A stretch of 64,000 nucleotides of DNA from Laetiporus sulphureus 93-53 (Eukaryota; Basidiomycota; Agaricomycetes; Polyporales; Laetiporaceae). The stretch covers positions 126,602 through 190,601 of the forward strand of contig NW_024468551.1 in NCBI RefSeq assembly GCF_001632365.1, in the 5' to 3' direction. The notes under the pieces were generated by a model, which did no database searches, had not been told where the DNA came from, and saw nothing but the letters and a program-made list of their open reading frames with translations. Numbering within the stretch: the first letter of the stretch is position 1; each line of letters starts with the position of its first letter. Shown piece after piece: positions 10,975-22,284 of this stretch. The position numbers were made by a program, and so were the translations under genes.

Positions 10975-13925
10975 GGCGTTGCCCGTCCCCGCTGTGAGGC
11001 CGGCCATGGTTTGCAAGGCTCAGCCACTCAGGCGGGCAAGGCTAGTACTCACAGGACCAAGAAAACGCCATCACTGCTAATTCTGAACGCACATGGCGAT
11101 TGCCGTGAATCGTATACCCGGGGACTCTTTTAATCGGTCTCGAGCGGGAGGCACGACCGACTCATCCTCACAGGTTTCTCGTGCACCATCCCTTCGCAGA
11201 CACCCATCCCACACTGCGCAAGCTATATAGCGATCTTTCTTCGGCAGCATGGCTCTGGGCCTCACTCACGACTCTCCGAGGATCTCCGTGGATATGCAAG
11301 ACATCGTCGAGCGCTGGCTGCGCCAGTTTGCTACCGCTGCCTCCTCGGGAGATGTTGCGGCGACCATGAAGACCTTCGTTCCCAACGGCTGGCTTCGCGA
11401 CGCTCTCATCTTCACGTGGGACACGCGCTCTCTGGAGGGACATGCCAAGATCACCGCGTATCTCGCTGACACGCTCTCCAACGCCCATCTCTCCGGCTTC
11501 AAGCTCGACGAGCGGGTGTGGGTTCGCCCACAACGAGTGCTGGACGGCGCTGGAATCGGTGCAGGGTTCGTGTTCGAGACTCCTCGTGCACGCGGTCGGG
11601 GTTATGTGCACCTGATAGAGGAGACCGATGAAGGGGTTGAAAAGAGCCAGGACGAACTTAGCTGGAAAGCACTTTCGGTTTTTATGATGCTGGACGAGAT
11701 CAAGGGCCATGAAGAGAGCGGCCGTGAGTCAGGCGTGTATGGCGGCCATACCCTGTCCTGGGAGGAGGTATTCGGTGCACGACGTGCGAAGATCGAGGCA
11801 GACCCACATGTGATCATCGGTACGTGATTATTTTCCACTGAGTTTTTCACATAGGTTTGCATATGCACATTCGCAGTGGGGGGTGGGCAGACAGGATTGC
11901 AGATCGCGGCACGCTTCGCAAAGATGAATATTTCGGCGATTGTCGTGGAACGGAACAAGAACGTTGGTGACCAGTGGAGGCAGCGATATCCAACGCTATC
12001 GCTGAATACGCCGCGAAATCACCACACTTGTGAGTCCAACGTCCTGCTCCTTCCGAGAGCGGTATTTAGGTCGCCTCTGGCCGCCCGCAGTCCTGTACCA
12101 GTCATATCCGGTCAATTGGCCAGAGTTTACTCCCAAGGACAAACTCGCGAACTGGCTTGAGCAGTACGCCGTGTCGCAAGACCTGATAGTCTGGACGAAC
12201 TCGCAGATAGCTTCCACGCCACGCCCGACTTACGATGCTGCTAGTAAAAGGTGGGCGGTCACCGTCAACCGCAATGGCAATCCTGTCGAGCTGCGCCCAA
12301 GGCACATCGTGATTGCGATCGGCATGCTCGGCGAGGCGCGCATACCCACGATCCCCGGTCGAGACGCATTTGTAGGGACCGTTCTGCACGCTAGCAGATA
12401 CGGAGGAGGGCAGCCTTACGCAGGCAAACACGCGATTGTCGTAGGAGCAGGAAACACCGCCGCAGACCTCTGCCAGGATCTCGCCTTTCACGGCGCACAG
12501 GTCACAATGATCCAGCGATCATCAACTTGCGTGCGATCGATAACGGCAGTCGAAGAGGAGATGAACAGAGCCTACCCCAGCGATGTCCCTCTGGAAGTTT
12601 CAGACTTCAAACTCGCCGCAATGCCCTTGGGTTTGTTGAGGATCTTCGCGAGGCAGAGGACGGCACAGATGTGGGAGGAGGAGAAAAATCTGCACGCAAA
12701 GCTGAGGAAGGGCGGTGTGAGGCTTAACATGGGAACGGACGACTCAGGACAGTTCTTCTTAAGAGCTGAACGCGCAGGAGGTGAGTCGATAACGGTGTCC
12801 CCGGTCGGTTGAACTGATGGCGTGTCGTGCAGGATACTGTGATTCTCTTCTCTTCTCTCAACTCCTCTTTCCTCCCCGCCTCATGCAATCTGTTCTTTAC
12901 AGGGCACGATGTCGGTGTCGCCGATATGATCGAGTCAGGACAAGTGAAGGTGAAGACCGGCGTGGAGCTAGAGCAGTTCCTCGAGAAGGAGGTCGTCTTC
13001 ACCGATGGAACAACGTTGCCTGCCGACGTAGTGGTTTATGCGTATGATGATTCCTCCTTCCATATTATGCAACTGCTGATACGCACCGATGAGCAGTACG
13101 GGATACATTGATCCACGCGAGAGTTTGAAAGACACCTTCGGTGCCGATGTCATTGAACAGACGAGCTTATTGTGGGGTCTCGATGAGGAAAACGAGATCA
13201 AGGGAAGTTTCAAGCGTAGCGGATACCCAGGAGTGAGTATACCAGCCCGTTTGCTAAGCGCATCTGACAGATGATTTTTCATAAAGCTGTGGTACGGTGC
13301 GGGCGACTTCGCCACGGGCAGGTTCCTATCCAAGCAATTGGTGAGTAGTGCCCATTGCGGCATTCTCCATATCTGACGACTCCTGGCTAGGCTTTGCAAA
13401 TCAAGGCTATAGAACTTGGCATGATGGACTGAGGTCCTTGCCCGCCGATGTTGATCTACATGGCCGGATTCTTCATCCTGCGAGAGAATTTGCTAGAAGG
13501 AGTAACGGGAGGTGCCTTTGGAGGTATACCTAGCGATGTTTCTTCGCATAGTAGGTATTGCGGGAGGATACGAAAGAGCATCGGTACTGTACCATATCCG
13601 TGTGTCTGATTGCGAATGGGCGGGATTCGCATTCACTACATGTATTGTTCTCTCGGTCGAGAGTGCAGAGCAAATGGCACACGTCAGCGAGGACCTGCGA
13701 TTGATGACGGCCAGAGACAAGATCGCCGCAGAGTTCTCAATCTTCGTAACGAGAGCTCAGGGCGAATAGCGACAGCGAATATTCGTAGTGACGCCGTCCA
13801 AGGTGCAATGCAGAATACCAGATAGACCCAAAACGACCAGAAAAAGATATCAACTCTACTGCAAGGTCAGAGGTCGGCGAGAAAGACGCACCTGATTAGC
13901 GCCCGGAGCCAGCGAGCTGTGGCAC
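10975..13925 (+). repeat. tandem duplication unit, copy 2 (FMO locus)
   Basis: Direct repeat of about 7690-10640, with scattered substitutions and small indels. The stretch 10125-11248 between the two genes holds only the 3' flank of copy 1 and the promoter flank of copy 2; no further gene was found in it. Confidence 0.85.
11249..13432 (+). CDS. flavin-containing monooxygenase with NTF2/SnoaL-like domain (FMO-2, tandem copy)
   Basis: Exons 11249-11819, 11877-12029, 12091-12780, 12903-13041, 13097-13232, 13287-13340 and 13391-13432. Exon lengths are identical to FMO-1, giving 594 aa. The same motifs are present: GGGQTG for FAD (second position Gly instead of Ala), FVGTVLHASRY for the FMO signature, GAGNTA for NADPH, and ATGY at the exon 4/5 junction. 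The intron 4 donor is still GTATGA, so the gene looks functional. Sequence differences from FMO-1 are mostly single substitutions in both exons and introns, as expected for a recent duplication under some constraint. It probably has the same reaction type as FMO-1; any substrate difference cannot be read from the sequence. Confidence 0.9.
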
Positions 13926-14215
13926 GGGCGCGTATTCAAGCGTTAGCCTCCATCAATCTGCTGTTGTGAAGCTAAAGTTCAAGGCATGCCGCTTGAGCGC
14001 AACAATGTGGTTATATTCAGCTATACGCTGCTCTGATATTTCAAAACTATGTCGTTGTTGCACAATGCCATGGCCAAAGATCAACAACCGCACTCGGATT
14101 TCAACTAAATATACATAGACCTCGAACGTCTAATTTCTCTCTTAACGTCGCACCGGTGCCCTTCCCTCGTCAATCACACTCGAGATTCAGTCGCAATAAT
14201 GCGGCACTTATCTCC
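13433..14215. other. intergenic region between convergent FMO genes
   Basis: The first 490 bp or so are the duplicated 3' flank matching the region after FMO-1. The rest, up to the end of the inverted FMO-3, has no recognisable gene or repeat. Confidence 0.5.
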
Positions 14216-16351
14216 TCAGCTCAGGATGCCCAATTCTATTGCCTTGATCTGCAAAGCCTGTCGAATATGCACGGTCATGGGCGAGATGTAATTATTATAT
14301 CCACAAACCGACTCACCAGTTGCTTTGACAGAAAGCGTACGGTAGTGAATTCTCCAGCACCGTACCAAAGCTGACCGTCTTTCTTTAGCAAGCTGTCTAT
14401 AGATCAGAAATGATCATGAGCGCACCCCCGGATGTCCTGTAGGCCTATAGCATCCTCGAATCTCTCCTTCGTCGTCTAGTCCCCATAACGGGCCAGTACT
14501 TCCTATGATTTCCTCTCCAAATATCTGCTTCAAGTCCTCCCGAGGATCCAGGTATCCCGTACTGTCCGTAGCGCCATCAGCATTGAGAATTCGAGCAAGG
14601 CAAGCTGAGCGTACGCGAAGATGACTAGATCAACATCTTCACTCGACTCGTCAGTGAAGATCACTTGGCGTTCCTGAAAACGGGCGATCTCGACACCTTG
14701 CTTGACTTTGACTTTGCCCGAGCCGATAAGATCTGCAACGCCCACGTCGATCCCTGTACCACTTGAATATGTATATCATGTCATCGACTGAATTGGCTCA
14801 CATCCTCCTACGTTTCATCAAGTAAGTGCCCCAAAGAATTCTCAATAAAACATCTTTTAAACCGCACCTCCGAATCGTTCAAATATCAGAAGCTGGATCC
14901 CGGATCCATCTCGGCCCATGTTCAGCTTCACACCGCCCTTGCGGAGCTTCTCATGCAATTCTTTCTCCTTATCCCACATCTCAGCCTCCTTCGCCTTCGC
15001 AAACGCCCTCTGCAAATTTATCGGCATCGCGAAGAACTTGAAGTCCGACACCTCCAGCGGCACGCCGTCCGGGAACGCGCGATAGTAGTCCTCCGCGATC
15101 GTCTTCTGAGCCACGACGCAGGACGATGAGCGCTGCACCATCGTCACAGCCTCCGCGCCATGTACATGCAAGTCCTGGCAAATGTCCGCGGCTGTGCTGC
15201 CCGCACCGACGACTAGCGCGCGCTTACCTGTGAACGGCTGTCCACCTTTGTATTGGTCCCCGTTCATAATTGTACCGCCGAAGTACTCGATCCCAAGTAC
15301 AGCAGGTATGCGGGGCGCTCCCAAGGTACCTACTGCGATGACGATGTGGATTGGATGGATCTCTACCGGTGCTCCATCTCGATCGATGACAACCGTCCAG
15401 GTCTTGCTGACAGATTCGTAGGTCGGGCGCGGATGGGCCATAATGCTGGAGCTTGTCCACACCACCAGGTCCTGCGACACTGCATACTGTGCAAGCCAGT
15501 TTGCAAGTTTGTCGCGCGGGGTGAACTCCGGCCAATTCGTAGGGTACGCCTGATACAGGACTTGAGGGAACGTTTCGTCACCTCTAATGCTGAGACGAGG
15601 GACCGTCATGCCGTTCACTCACATGTGTGATGATTTTTAGTCGTGTTCAGGGACAGAGTTGGGTATCTCTTGCGCCACTGGTCGCCGATGGCAGCGTTCC
15701 GCTCGATTACCAGCGTCGGGATGTCCATCTGCTTGAAGCGTGCGGCGATCTGCAGGCCCGTTTGTCCCGCACCCACTGCGCGCAAGCGCGCATGAGGAAC
15801 TACACATGTTACGAACTTGGTTCCGCGCATCACTCACCGACCAAGACGTGCGGGTTACGTTCAATCCGCGCCCGTCGTTCTGCATTCACTTCCTCCCATG
15901 ATAGCGTGTGCCCTCCGTATACGCCAGCCTCGGGACCTCGCTCCTCATGTCCCTTAATATTCTCGAGCATCATGAATACCGACAGCGCCTTCCACTGCCC
16001 TCGGTCGTCCGACTCTTGCAACAGGTAGGCATACCCTCGTCCAGTCGTCTTCGGACTCTCGAACGCGAATCCCGCACTAATTCCAGCGTCGTTCTCCAGG
16101 ACGCGCTCTGGGCGCAGCCACGGGCGCTCGTCCAGCCTGAAACCCGCGAGGTTCGCTTTGGCCAGCGTGTTCTCGAGATATGCCGTGATCTTGGTGTGGC
16201 CTTCCAGCGAGCGGCTATCCCAGGTAAATACAAGAGAATCACGCAGCCAGCCGTTCGGTAGGAATGTCTGCACCGTCGCGTCAACGTCGCCTGAGAAGAC
16301 GGAGACAGAAAAGCGTTGTAGCCAGTCCTCGGCGATGGCATGGGGATCCAT
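14216..16351 (-). CDS. flavin-containing monooxygenase with NTF2/SnoaL-like domain (FMO-3, inverted paralogue)
   Basis: Seven exons: 16351-15838, 15775-15623, 15560-14868, 14753-14615, 14561-14426, 14370-14317 and 14257-14216, giving 576 aa. Intron positions and phases are the same as in FMO-1 and FMO-2, so the three share one ancestral structure, but the protein has diverged. The N-terminus is shorter and an indel lies near the NADPH region. GAGQTG (FAD), GAGSTAAD (NADPH) and ATGY are kept. The FMO signature reads FGGTIMNGDQY, with Asn where FMO-1 and FMO-2 have His. It converges on the tandem pair. Its function should be related, but substrate or coupling may differ because the signature loop is altered. 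Confidence 0.88.
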
Positions 16352-16846
16352 TGTCTCTCAAACGTTGGTAGAATATCAATGAAGTTATGGTAAGTCTCTC
16401 GCGGTCTCGGGGACTCTTATCTCTGTAGGTCATGGCGAAGCTGTCGTAAGTCGCTAGGCTTGAACATATGTTTTACGTTATGAAGCGAATAGCGTGAGCA
16501 TGACCCGATGCCGCGCACGCTGAAGCCTAAAGGTAGCAATCAAGTTGTTCAGATATCGGACTAGCGTTCCAGCTTGGGAGGTAATGCGCCGATAGCGTCT
16601 CATTCGTAATTCGAGACTCGAGTGTCTTCTCGGCTGCGGAAAAAAGGGTTCGGCGAATGCCACTGAGGCTCGCACCGCCTTCAAGCGCCGTCGGCGCCAC
16701 TTGGCATTGTGTGAGCGCGGAAAGGAATTACATTGAACGACATGAGTCTATTCCGAGCGAAATCAAGCACGGGGACACTGAAGACATTTCAGGAGTGGTG
16801 TTGTGGCTGCGAGTAGATCACAGAACCGGAGCAACCAGACGAACAA
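16352..16846. other. intergenic, probable FMO-3 promoter
   Basis: About 500 bp lie between the start of FMO-3 (-) and the 3' end of the coiled-coil gene (-). No open frame with recognisable content was found. Confidence 0.4.
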
Positions 16847-17823
16847 TCAGCTGGGGGGAGGGAGCCCGAGGAACTCGCGACAGGCCTCCCGCTTCGCCGC
16901 AGTGTCTCCCTTGATCGGTTGATTGTACGATTTCAGTATGTGCTCGTATCGTTCCTCTGCAGAAGTGTTGATGAGCCCAGTAGCCGACGCGAGACAGCAA
17001 CAGCAAGGCATCTTCGGACGCCTTCTGTGCATTGTCAGACGAGGATAAACTCACTCGTCAGATGTTCAAACTCTCCCTTCGTGCCGGGGAAGTTTGGCGG
17101 AGTTTTCCCGTTCGCCATCACCAGTGGCTTGATTTGACCTTTGTTGTTCGCGATCGCAGTGTTTCGTAGGCGAGCGTACAGCCAAGCTTGGCTGCAGAAC
17201 ACAAATCAGTCCTGCGGTATGCGACCGACTTGGGATTGCATGGAAGGATCGACGTACTCGAGTCTAATCGTCTCTAAGGTCCCATCGACCTTCTTTTGCA
17301 GGTCCTTCATTGCCCCTGCAAGGCCACGTTCTTCCGGCTGTGCACTCCCGGACTCTCGTGACTCCTCCTCTACAGCCGAAATGTCATTCGACGTCGATTC
17401 CTTTCCGTTGGCTCGCTGTATCTGCTCTTGAACAGCATCCAGCTGATCCGCGAGTCGCTCCTGCGTTCGCTCGATAGCATCCAGCCGCGCTGTGAGGTCT
17501 GATATCGCCCTTGCTGTGTCGGAAAATGAGGCGAGATCACCATTCTGGTTGCCTCCAAGGCTTGCTGGCACCTCCACTGCTGCGAGTGCCTGGGACGCGG
17601 CAGAAATTTGCCCGGCAATCGCATTGAGCGACATAGACAGCCTTTGAGTCCAAGCCAAGGCTGCAGAAGGATCCGCGAGGGGAGGAACGGCCTCAGCTGT
17701 CGAGGCAAGCTCGGATGTGCCAGGCATGGGTAACGAGGGGTTCGCGTGGAAGTGCTCTACGAGGGTAATCAGGGACGAGGTGCTTGTTATAGGAGGCGTA
17801 GCTGTGGTCGGTACCGAGCTCAT
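16847..17823 (-). CDS. conserved hypothetical coiled-coil protein
   Basis: Three exons: 17823-17226, 17186-17055 and 16956-16847, giving about 279 aa. The N-terminal third is rich in Ser/Thr/Pro/Ala. The middle (residues about 95-150) is a probable coiled coil, with regular hydrophobic spacing in a stretch rich in Asp, Arg and Glu. The C-terminal block contains YARLRNTAI, NFPGTKGEFEHLT and ERYEHILKSYNQP and ends in LGLPPPS. I recall this C-terminal block as widespread in Agaricomycete hypothetical proteins, but I know no function. Intron 1 is short (39 bp), which makes its acceptor slightly uncertain; the frame closes with it. Confidence 0.72.
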
Positions 17824-18884
17824 GGTCGGGGACAGAAATATCTGCAGTCTCGGCGCGCTTGTGGCAGAGGATTGGGAACGTTGGGAGCTCTGGCCTGCTC
17901 CTTGCCGTCCAGGGTGAGATGTACCGCCAACCCCAAGTACTCAGAACGCCACGCTCCTGTGTCAGCGGGTGGGCACTGCGGGTCCGTACATGGTCTTGAT
18001 AGAGATTTCGACAGACAGAGGCACGCGGGATCTCACAGAAGATGTGCGTTTCGTGTGAATTGCTGGAAGAAAGTGGACATGCCGAGTCTCCGGTGAGAAT
18101 ATCTGTACAGAGTTTGTCGGCTGCATCACGTAGGACGTGGGAGACAATTTCCCGGCCCAGAGGAACGGAGATCAACATGTTATGGTCGGCGGCGCGGGTG
18201 TCTATCGTCGGTTCGTTGCGATGAAACCGCGGTTCTGGCCTCCCATTGTCGTAAGTCCTCCTGCTGACCTGCTGATACTAGTATCAGTGTATCAGTACCA
18301 AGTACTTGTGACTCACTCGCGTTGTGCGGCGCGTCTTCCGCATTACCTACCGTCGGTGTCCTTCGATGACTCCTACTGATGGACTCTTGAAAAAGTCCGA
18401 TAGCATTCAATCACGGTGGTTGAACCAGAATGAATAACTTTCTCTTCTGCATGAAGGAGAGGGGTGGTGCAGGGGCAAGCACAAGTGCAGTGAATCCAGG
18501 CTTAGATGTCCACAAATTGATATATATGGCAAAAAGGAGCCTGAGCGCTTGAATGGAAACACGTTTTGCTTCCGACAGTCGTTGCCTCAACTTGATGGGG
18601 CAACGCGTAGGCTGCGCTCTGTGTCTACCGTCTACTACGTCTACCACCATGCTACATCGGGTTCTCGAAATCACGATATGTTGCGAAGGAAAGCGGTGCA
18701 TAGAAGTGTTGCATAGCCGGCAAGCGTCTAGGGTCACCGCCTGGCAGCCTCATGTCCAACAAGAGCATAGCTATCATGGCCCACATCTGATATATAATGC
18801 ACTCCGTATCTGATCTAGTCGTGCACCGTTGCGTCTCTCAACCTCGCCCTCCAGTCTCTGTCTCCGGTACTCTTTTACATCGCG
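17824..18884. other. intergenic region, one unresolved open frame
   Basis: A minus-strand frame (about 18178-17693) partly overlaps the coiled-coil gene and starts MLISVPLGREIVSHVLRDAA, but I could not connect it to a domain or a splice pattern. Nothing else is recognisable. The right end is the promoter of the WD40 gene. Confidence 0.3.
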
Positions 18885-21747
18885 ATGACTCACGCCACGG
18901 TACAAGTCGATCATATTTACGCGGACCAGCTGTTCAAGTGCGGCGAAGGCCTACCTCTTTGGTACCCGGAACCTAGCAAGCATGGCGAAGTGCTCATTGG
19001 CGACGTTGGGTTCATTGAGCGAGGCAGATTCTATCGCCTGTTCAATGCTATGCGCAGCGCAGATGACGAGCTGAACAGAAAATATGGTGTTCCCGGTGGG
19101 AATCAGTATAAGCCCTTCGTCACGTCAGAGTATAATTTGGCAGAATATCAGAATGCGCTATCTCCTGGACCGATATGCAGCAGAAGTCTGAAGAGGGTTG
19201 AGATGCAAGGAGAAGTTGCAGCGTAAGTGTTATCCGGCAGTCGTCCCGCGGCGACAAGCCTGACGTATGCGCACTAGCCACGGATTCAATGCAGCCTTAC
19301 AATATCATTGCACTGAGGATCGAGGTGCATTCATAATCCTTCAGGATCCCGCCACTAGAAAGGAGCTGCATCGTAGCCGCAGAATGGCAGCATATATGAG
19401 TCGCAACTTGAAGGAGTGGTATCATTTCGCCTCGGAGAAGCTAGACGTCGAAGTGACTCAGGAAGACATCATGTTCGTGCGCGGACATGTCAAGACCACC
19501 CAATGGGAGGTGGGGACCATCACTCATAGTGGTCGGGATGCCAAGGTGTCCATTGGTGCCGACAGCGATATTGCCAGCGCATCGTTCTCTGTACACGTAG
19601 CGCGCCATGAATCAGGCAGCCTCCAGAGTAGGAAGGGTCCGCCTGAAGCACTGGAGCATCACAAGCATAAGAATATATCGCATCACCACTCACACTCGCA
19701 CAAGAAGAAGCATCAGGAATCCCAGTCCGATGTTCCCGCTGACACTGATGATGAGGCACTCGCTTCCTCTTCTCGGAGGTCTCTTTCGCTAGCTGAGCCA
19801 AGCACATCGTCGGTGGCGCTCCCTCTTTCGCCGTCGGTTACGCAGGAAACTCCATCGAAAGGCTCAGACGCGAGCAATCCAGTATTGGACATGCCTCAGC
19901 AGCGAGCCAACGAGAATGGCTTGCCGATGAATCAGTGCATTTTCCTGCATTACTATCGATTGAAGAAAAGATTCTTCCCTCTACTGACGAAGCTTGAGGC
20001 TGCGGCAGAACCTCGCGACCCATCGGCTCCCGGAGATGATGACGAGCCCGTCATCGAGGAAGTGCCCGCGATACAGAAGGTAAGTGTATCTCTCGTAAGG
20101 CGAGATGTTTCATTCACGTCGCCTCTAGCCATATGACCCTCTGAACTATGTGTTGGACTATATCCTCGATGTATGTGACTGGTTCTGTATTTGTGATGTC
20201 TCTCGCTGATCCCCAATGTCAGCATTCCCAAGCGGAAACTGCAGTTGCTACAGATCGGGATCTGATAGACATCTGCAAAGTAGGTCTCTCTATTTGGGTA
20301 GTCATACATGCGCCTGACGTCCTCTCACTTCAGGGAGAGATTCCTGATGACATTCCTGCGTTCCTAGAATCGGTACAGCCACAAATTGAAGTCAACGAAG
20401 AAGGGCGTGAGTTATCTCATAATGTTTGCATAACACGTAGATGCTGAATACGCGATAGTTGGCATGCTTTGGTTCCCAGATGATGACCGTCCAAAGGCAT
20501 CCGAGGAGCTCTCCTCCGTCGCCACAGAAGTCGACGAAAATCCTACAGAACAACCCTCTGGTGCAAACCAGCCACCCATCGAGAATAACAACCCGCCCAA
20601 TGGCCCTGAGGCGGAGACACAGGATGACGAGCAAGGCGAGAAGAAGAAAATCATGAATCGCATGAGAGCTGGTCACCTTCTTCAGGGATCCATACTACAA
20701 TTGCCGAACGACGCGCACTTGGGTAGCGTCTCTTCCCTCGCATTCTCCCCGAACGGGCAATTAGTCGCGGCAGGCTTCGAGGACGGCTCCATCATTTTTT
20801 GGAATGCTATCACTCGCGAGCGCCTGAATTGTGTCCGAAACCACACCGATATCGTCTGCCAGTTGGAGTTCTCTCCGGACAGCACAATTCTCGCATCAAG
20901 CTCACGCGATCGTGCTATTATCATGTGGGATGTAGCTACAGGGCAGGAGCGCGCGCGCTTGTTGGGGCACGAAGGATTTGTCAACTGCCTCGTGTGGGCC
21001 AATGATGGACTTACACTTGCGTCAGGATCCGTAGACTTCACAGTGCGCCTTTGGGACGTCGAGACCGCTACCTTGCGTGCAAAATGCCAAGGCCATAATG
21101 CCCTGATCCTCAAGCTAGCATTCTCGCCGGACGACTCCAAGCTTGCGAGCGCCGGAGCGGATTGCGAGGCGCGCATCTGGGACACTCGCAACGGGACCTT
21201 GCTCACCGAACTCAAGGGCCACGAAGGAGTCATCTACACGGTCGCCTTCTCACCCGATGGACGACGTGTCCTTACGAGCGCGGACGATGGCAGCGTACGC
21301 GTATGGAATGTCGCCACCGGTGACGCACTGGTGATCCTGCGGGAACACACAGGTGCCGTATGGACGGCGGTGTGGTCTTCGGACGGGAAGCGGGTCCTGA
21401 GCGCTGCTAGTGACCGTGTCGTTCATATCTGTGACTCATATGAAGGCGAACGTGTAGGCGGCGGAGATTTGAGGGGAACGGATGGCCTGGCGCATGCGCC
21501 GACTTTCTCGAAGGACGCGAAGTTCATTGCGGCGGGTGGAGAGGACTACAAGGTGAGGATATGGAAGGTTGACAACGACAGCGCGTTGGCGGATCTCGAC
21601 GGACACCAGGAAGCGTCCAGCTACATCAGATGGGCTCCGGATGGCAAGAGCATCGCTTCCGCTGCTGAAGACGGAGTGGTGAGGCTGTGGAACTTGCCGG
21701 CATACGGGATTGGATCAGCACAAGAGCAAACGGTGGCGACTGAGTGA
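18885..21747 (+). CDS. large WD40-repeat protein with N-terminal fungal domain (WD40-1)
   Basis: Six exons: 18885-19222, 19278-20079, 20129-20170, 20223-20279, 20334-20406 and 20459-21747, giving 866 aa. Residues 1-230 form a region I have seen only in basidiomycete hypothetical proteins (LFKCGEGLPLWYPEP, GDVGFIERGRFYRLFNA). A His/Lys-rich stretch follows at about 239-258, then a Ser-rich linker. Residues about 525-855 carry eight WD repeats with typical FSPDG and closing WD/WN pairs, which should fold as a beta-propeller binding platform. An acidic, Pro/Glu-rich linker precedes the propeller. No nucleotide-binding or NACHT motif was seen. The gene is paralogous to the shorter WD40 gene at 37884. 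Confidence 0.87.
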
Positions 21748-22072
21748 GTTGCGTAACGTTCCAATACTGCGTCTGAGGCGCGGTAAGCAGTCATACGATT
21801 CTTTGAGGTGTGCTGTAGTCTCGATGTTGTCACTATATACCCGCAATAATCAGTCATTCGGATACGTTGCTCGAATTGCAGTAGTCGCATTGGCGGGAGG
21901 TGCGAGGTCGACTTCCAGGATGTCTCACTTTAAAACTGCGATGTACCCGGTTTTTGACTTCAAGCAACCGCTACGAAGCAAAGGGTTGTTTGAAAGTGAT
22001 GCACTAGATGGCGTAATGCTCTAGTTGTTGAGAGTTCGGTAGGGGAGAAGGAAAAATGAAGACCAAAAATAA
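21748..22072. other. intergenic between WD40-1 and tRNA-Glu
   Basis: About 325 bp with no recognisable gene or repeat. Confidence 0.4.
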
Positions 22073-22144
22073 TTCCGACACGGGGAATCGAACCCCGGGC
22101 TATCGCGTGAGAGGCGATAATGTTAGCCACTACACCATATCGGA
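22073..22144 (-). tRNA. tRNA-Glu (anticodon CTC)
   Basis: Reading the minus strand, 72 nt fold into a full cloverleaf. The acceptor stem pairs TCCGATA with TGTCGGA (one G-T wobble). The anticodon stem is ATCGC/GCGAT around a CTCTCAC loop with anticodon CTC, and the T-arm is CCGGGGTTCGATTCCCCG. The discriminator base is A and there is no intron. The gene lies between the 3' ends of WD40-1 (+) and the kinase (-). Confidence 0.93.
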
Positions 22145-22284
22145 TGACATCAATATTTGATTCACAATTTCTATCTAACAGTGAATCAAAAACTACTGAC
22201 ATGCTGCGCAATTGTCTAATCGTCAAATAGTCTTGTGGAACGAATGAAACTATGCATAATGGAGAGCTCGGCGCTGGGCGCTGC

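Noticed and set aside
17693..18178. Minus-strand frame starting MLISVPLGREIVSHVLRDAA as an extra gene
   Set aside because: It overlaps the start of the coiled-coil gene in another frame and shows no family pattern; left as unresolved intergenic sequence.
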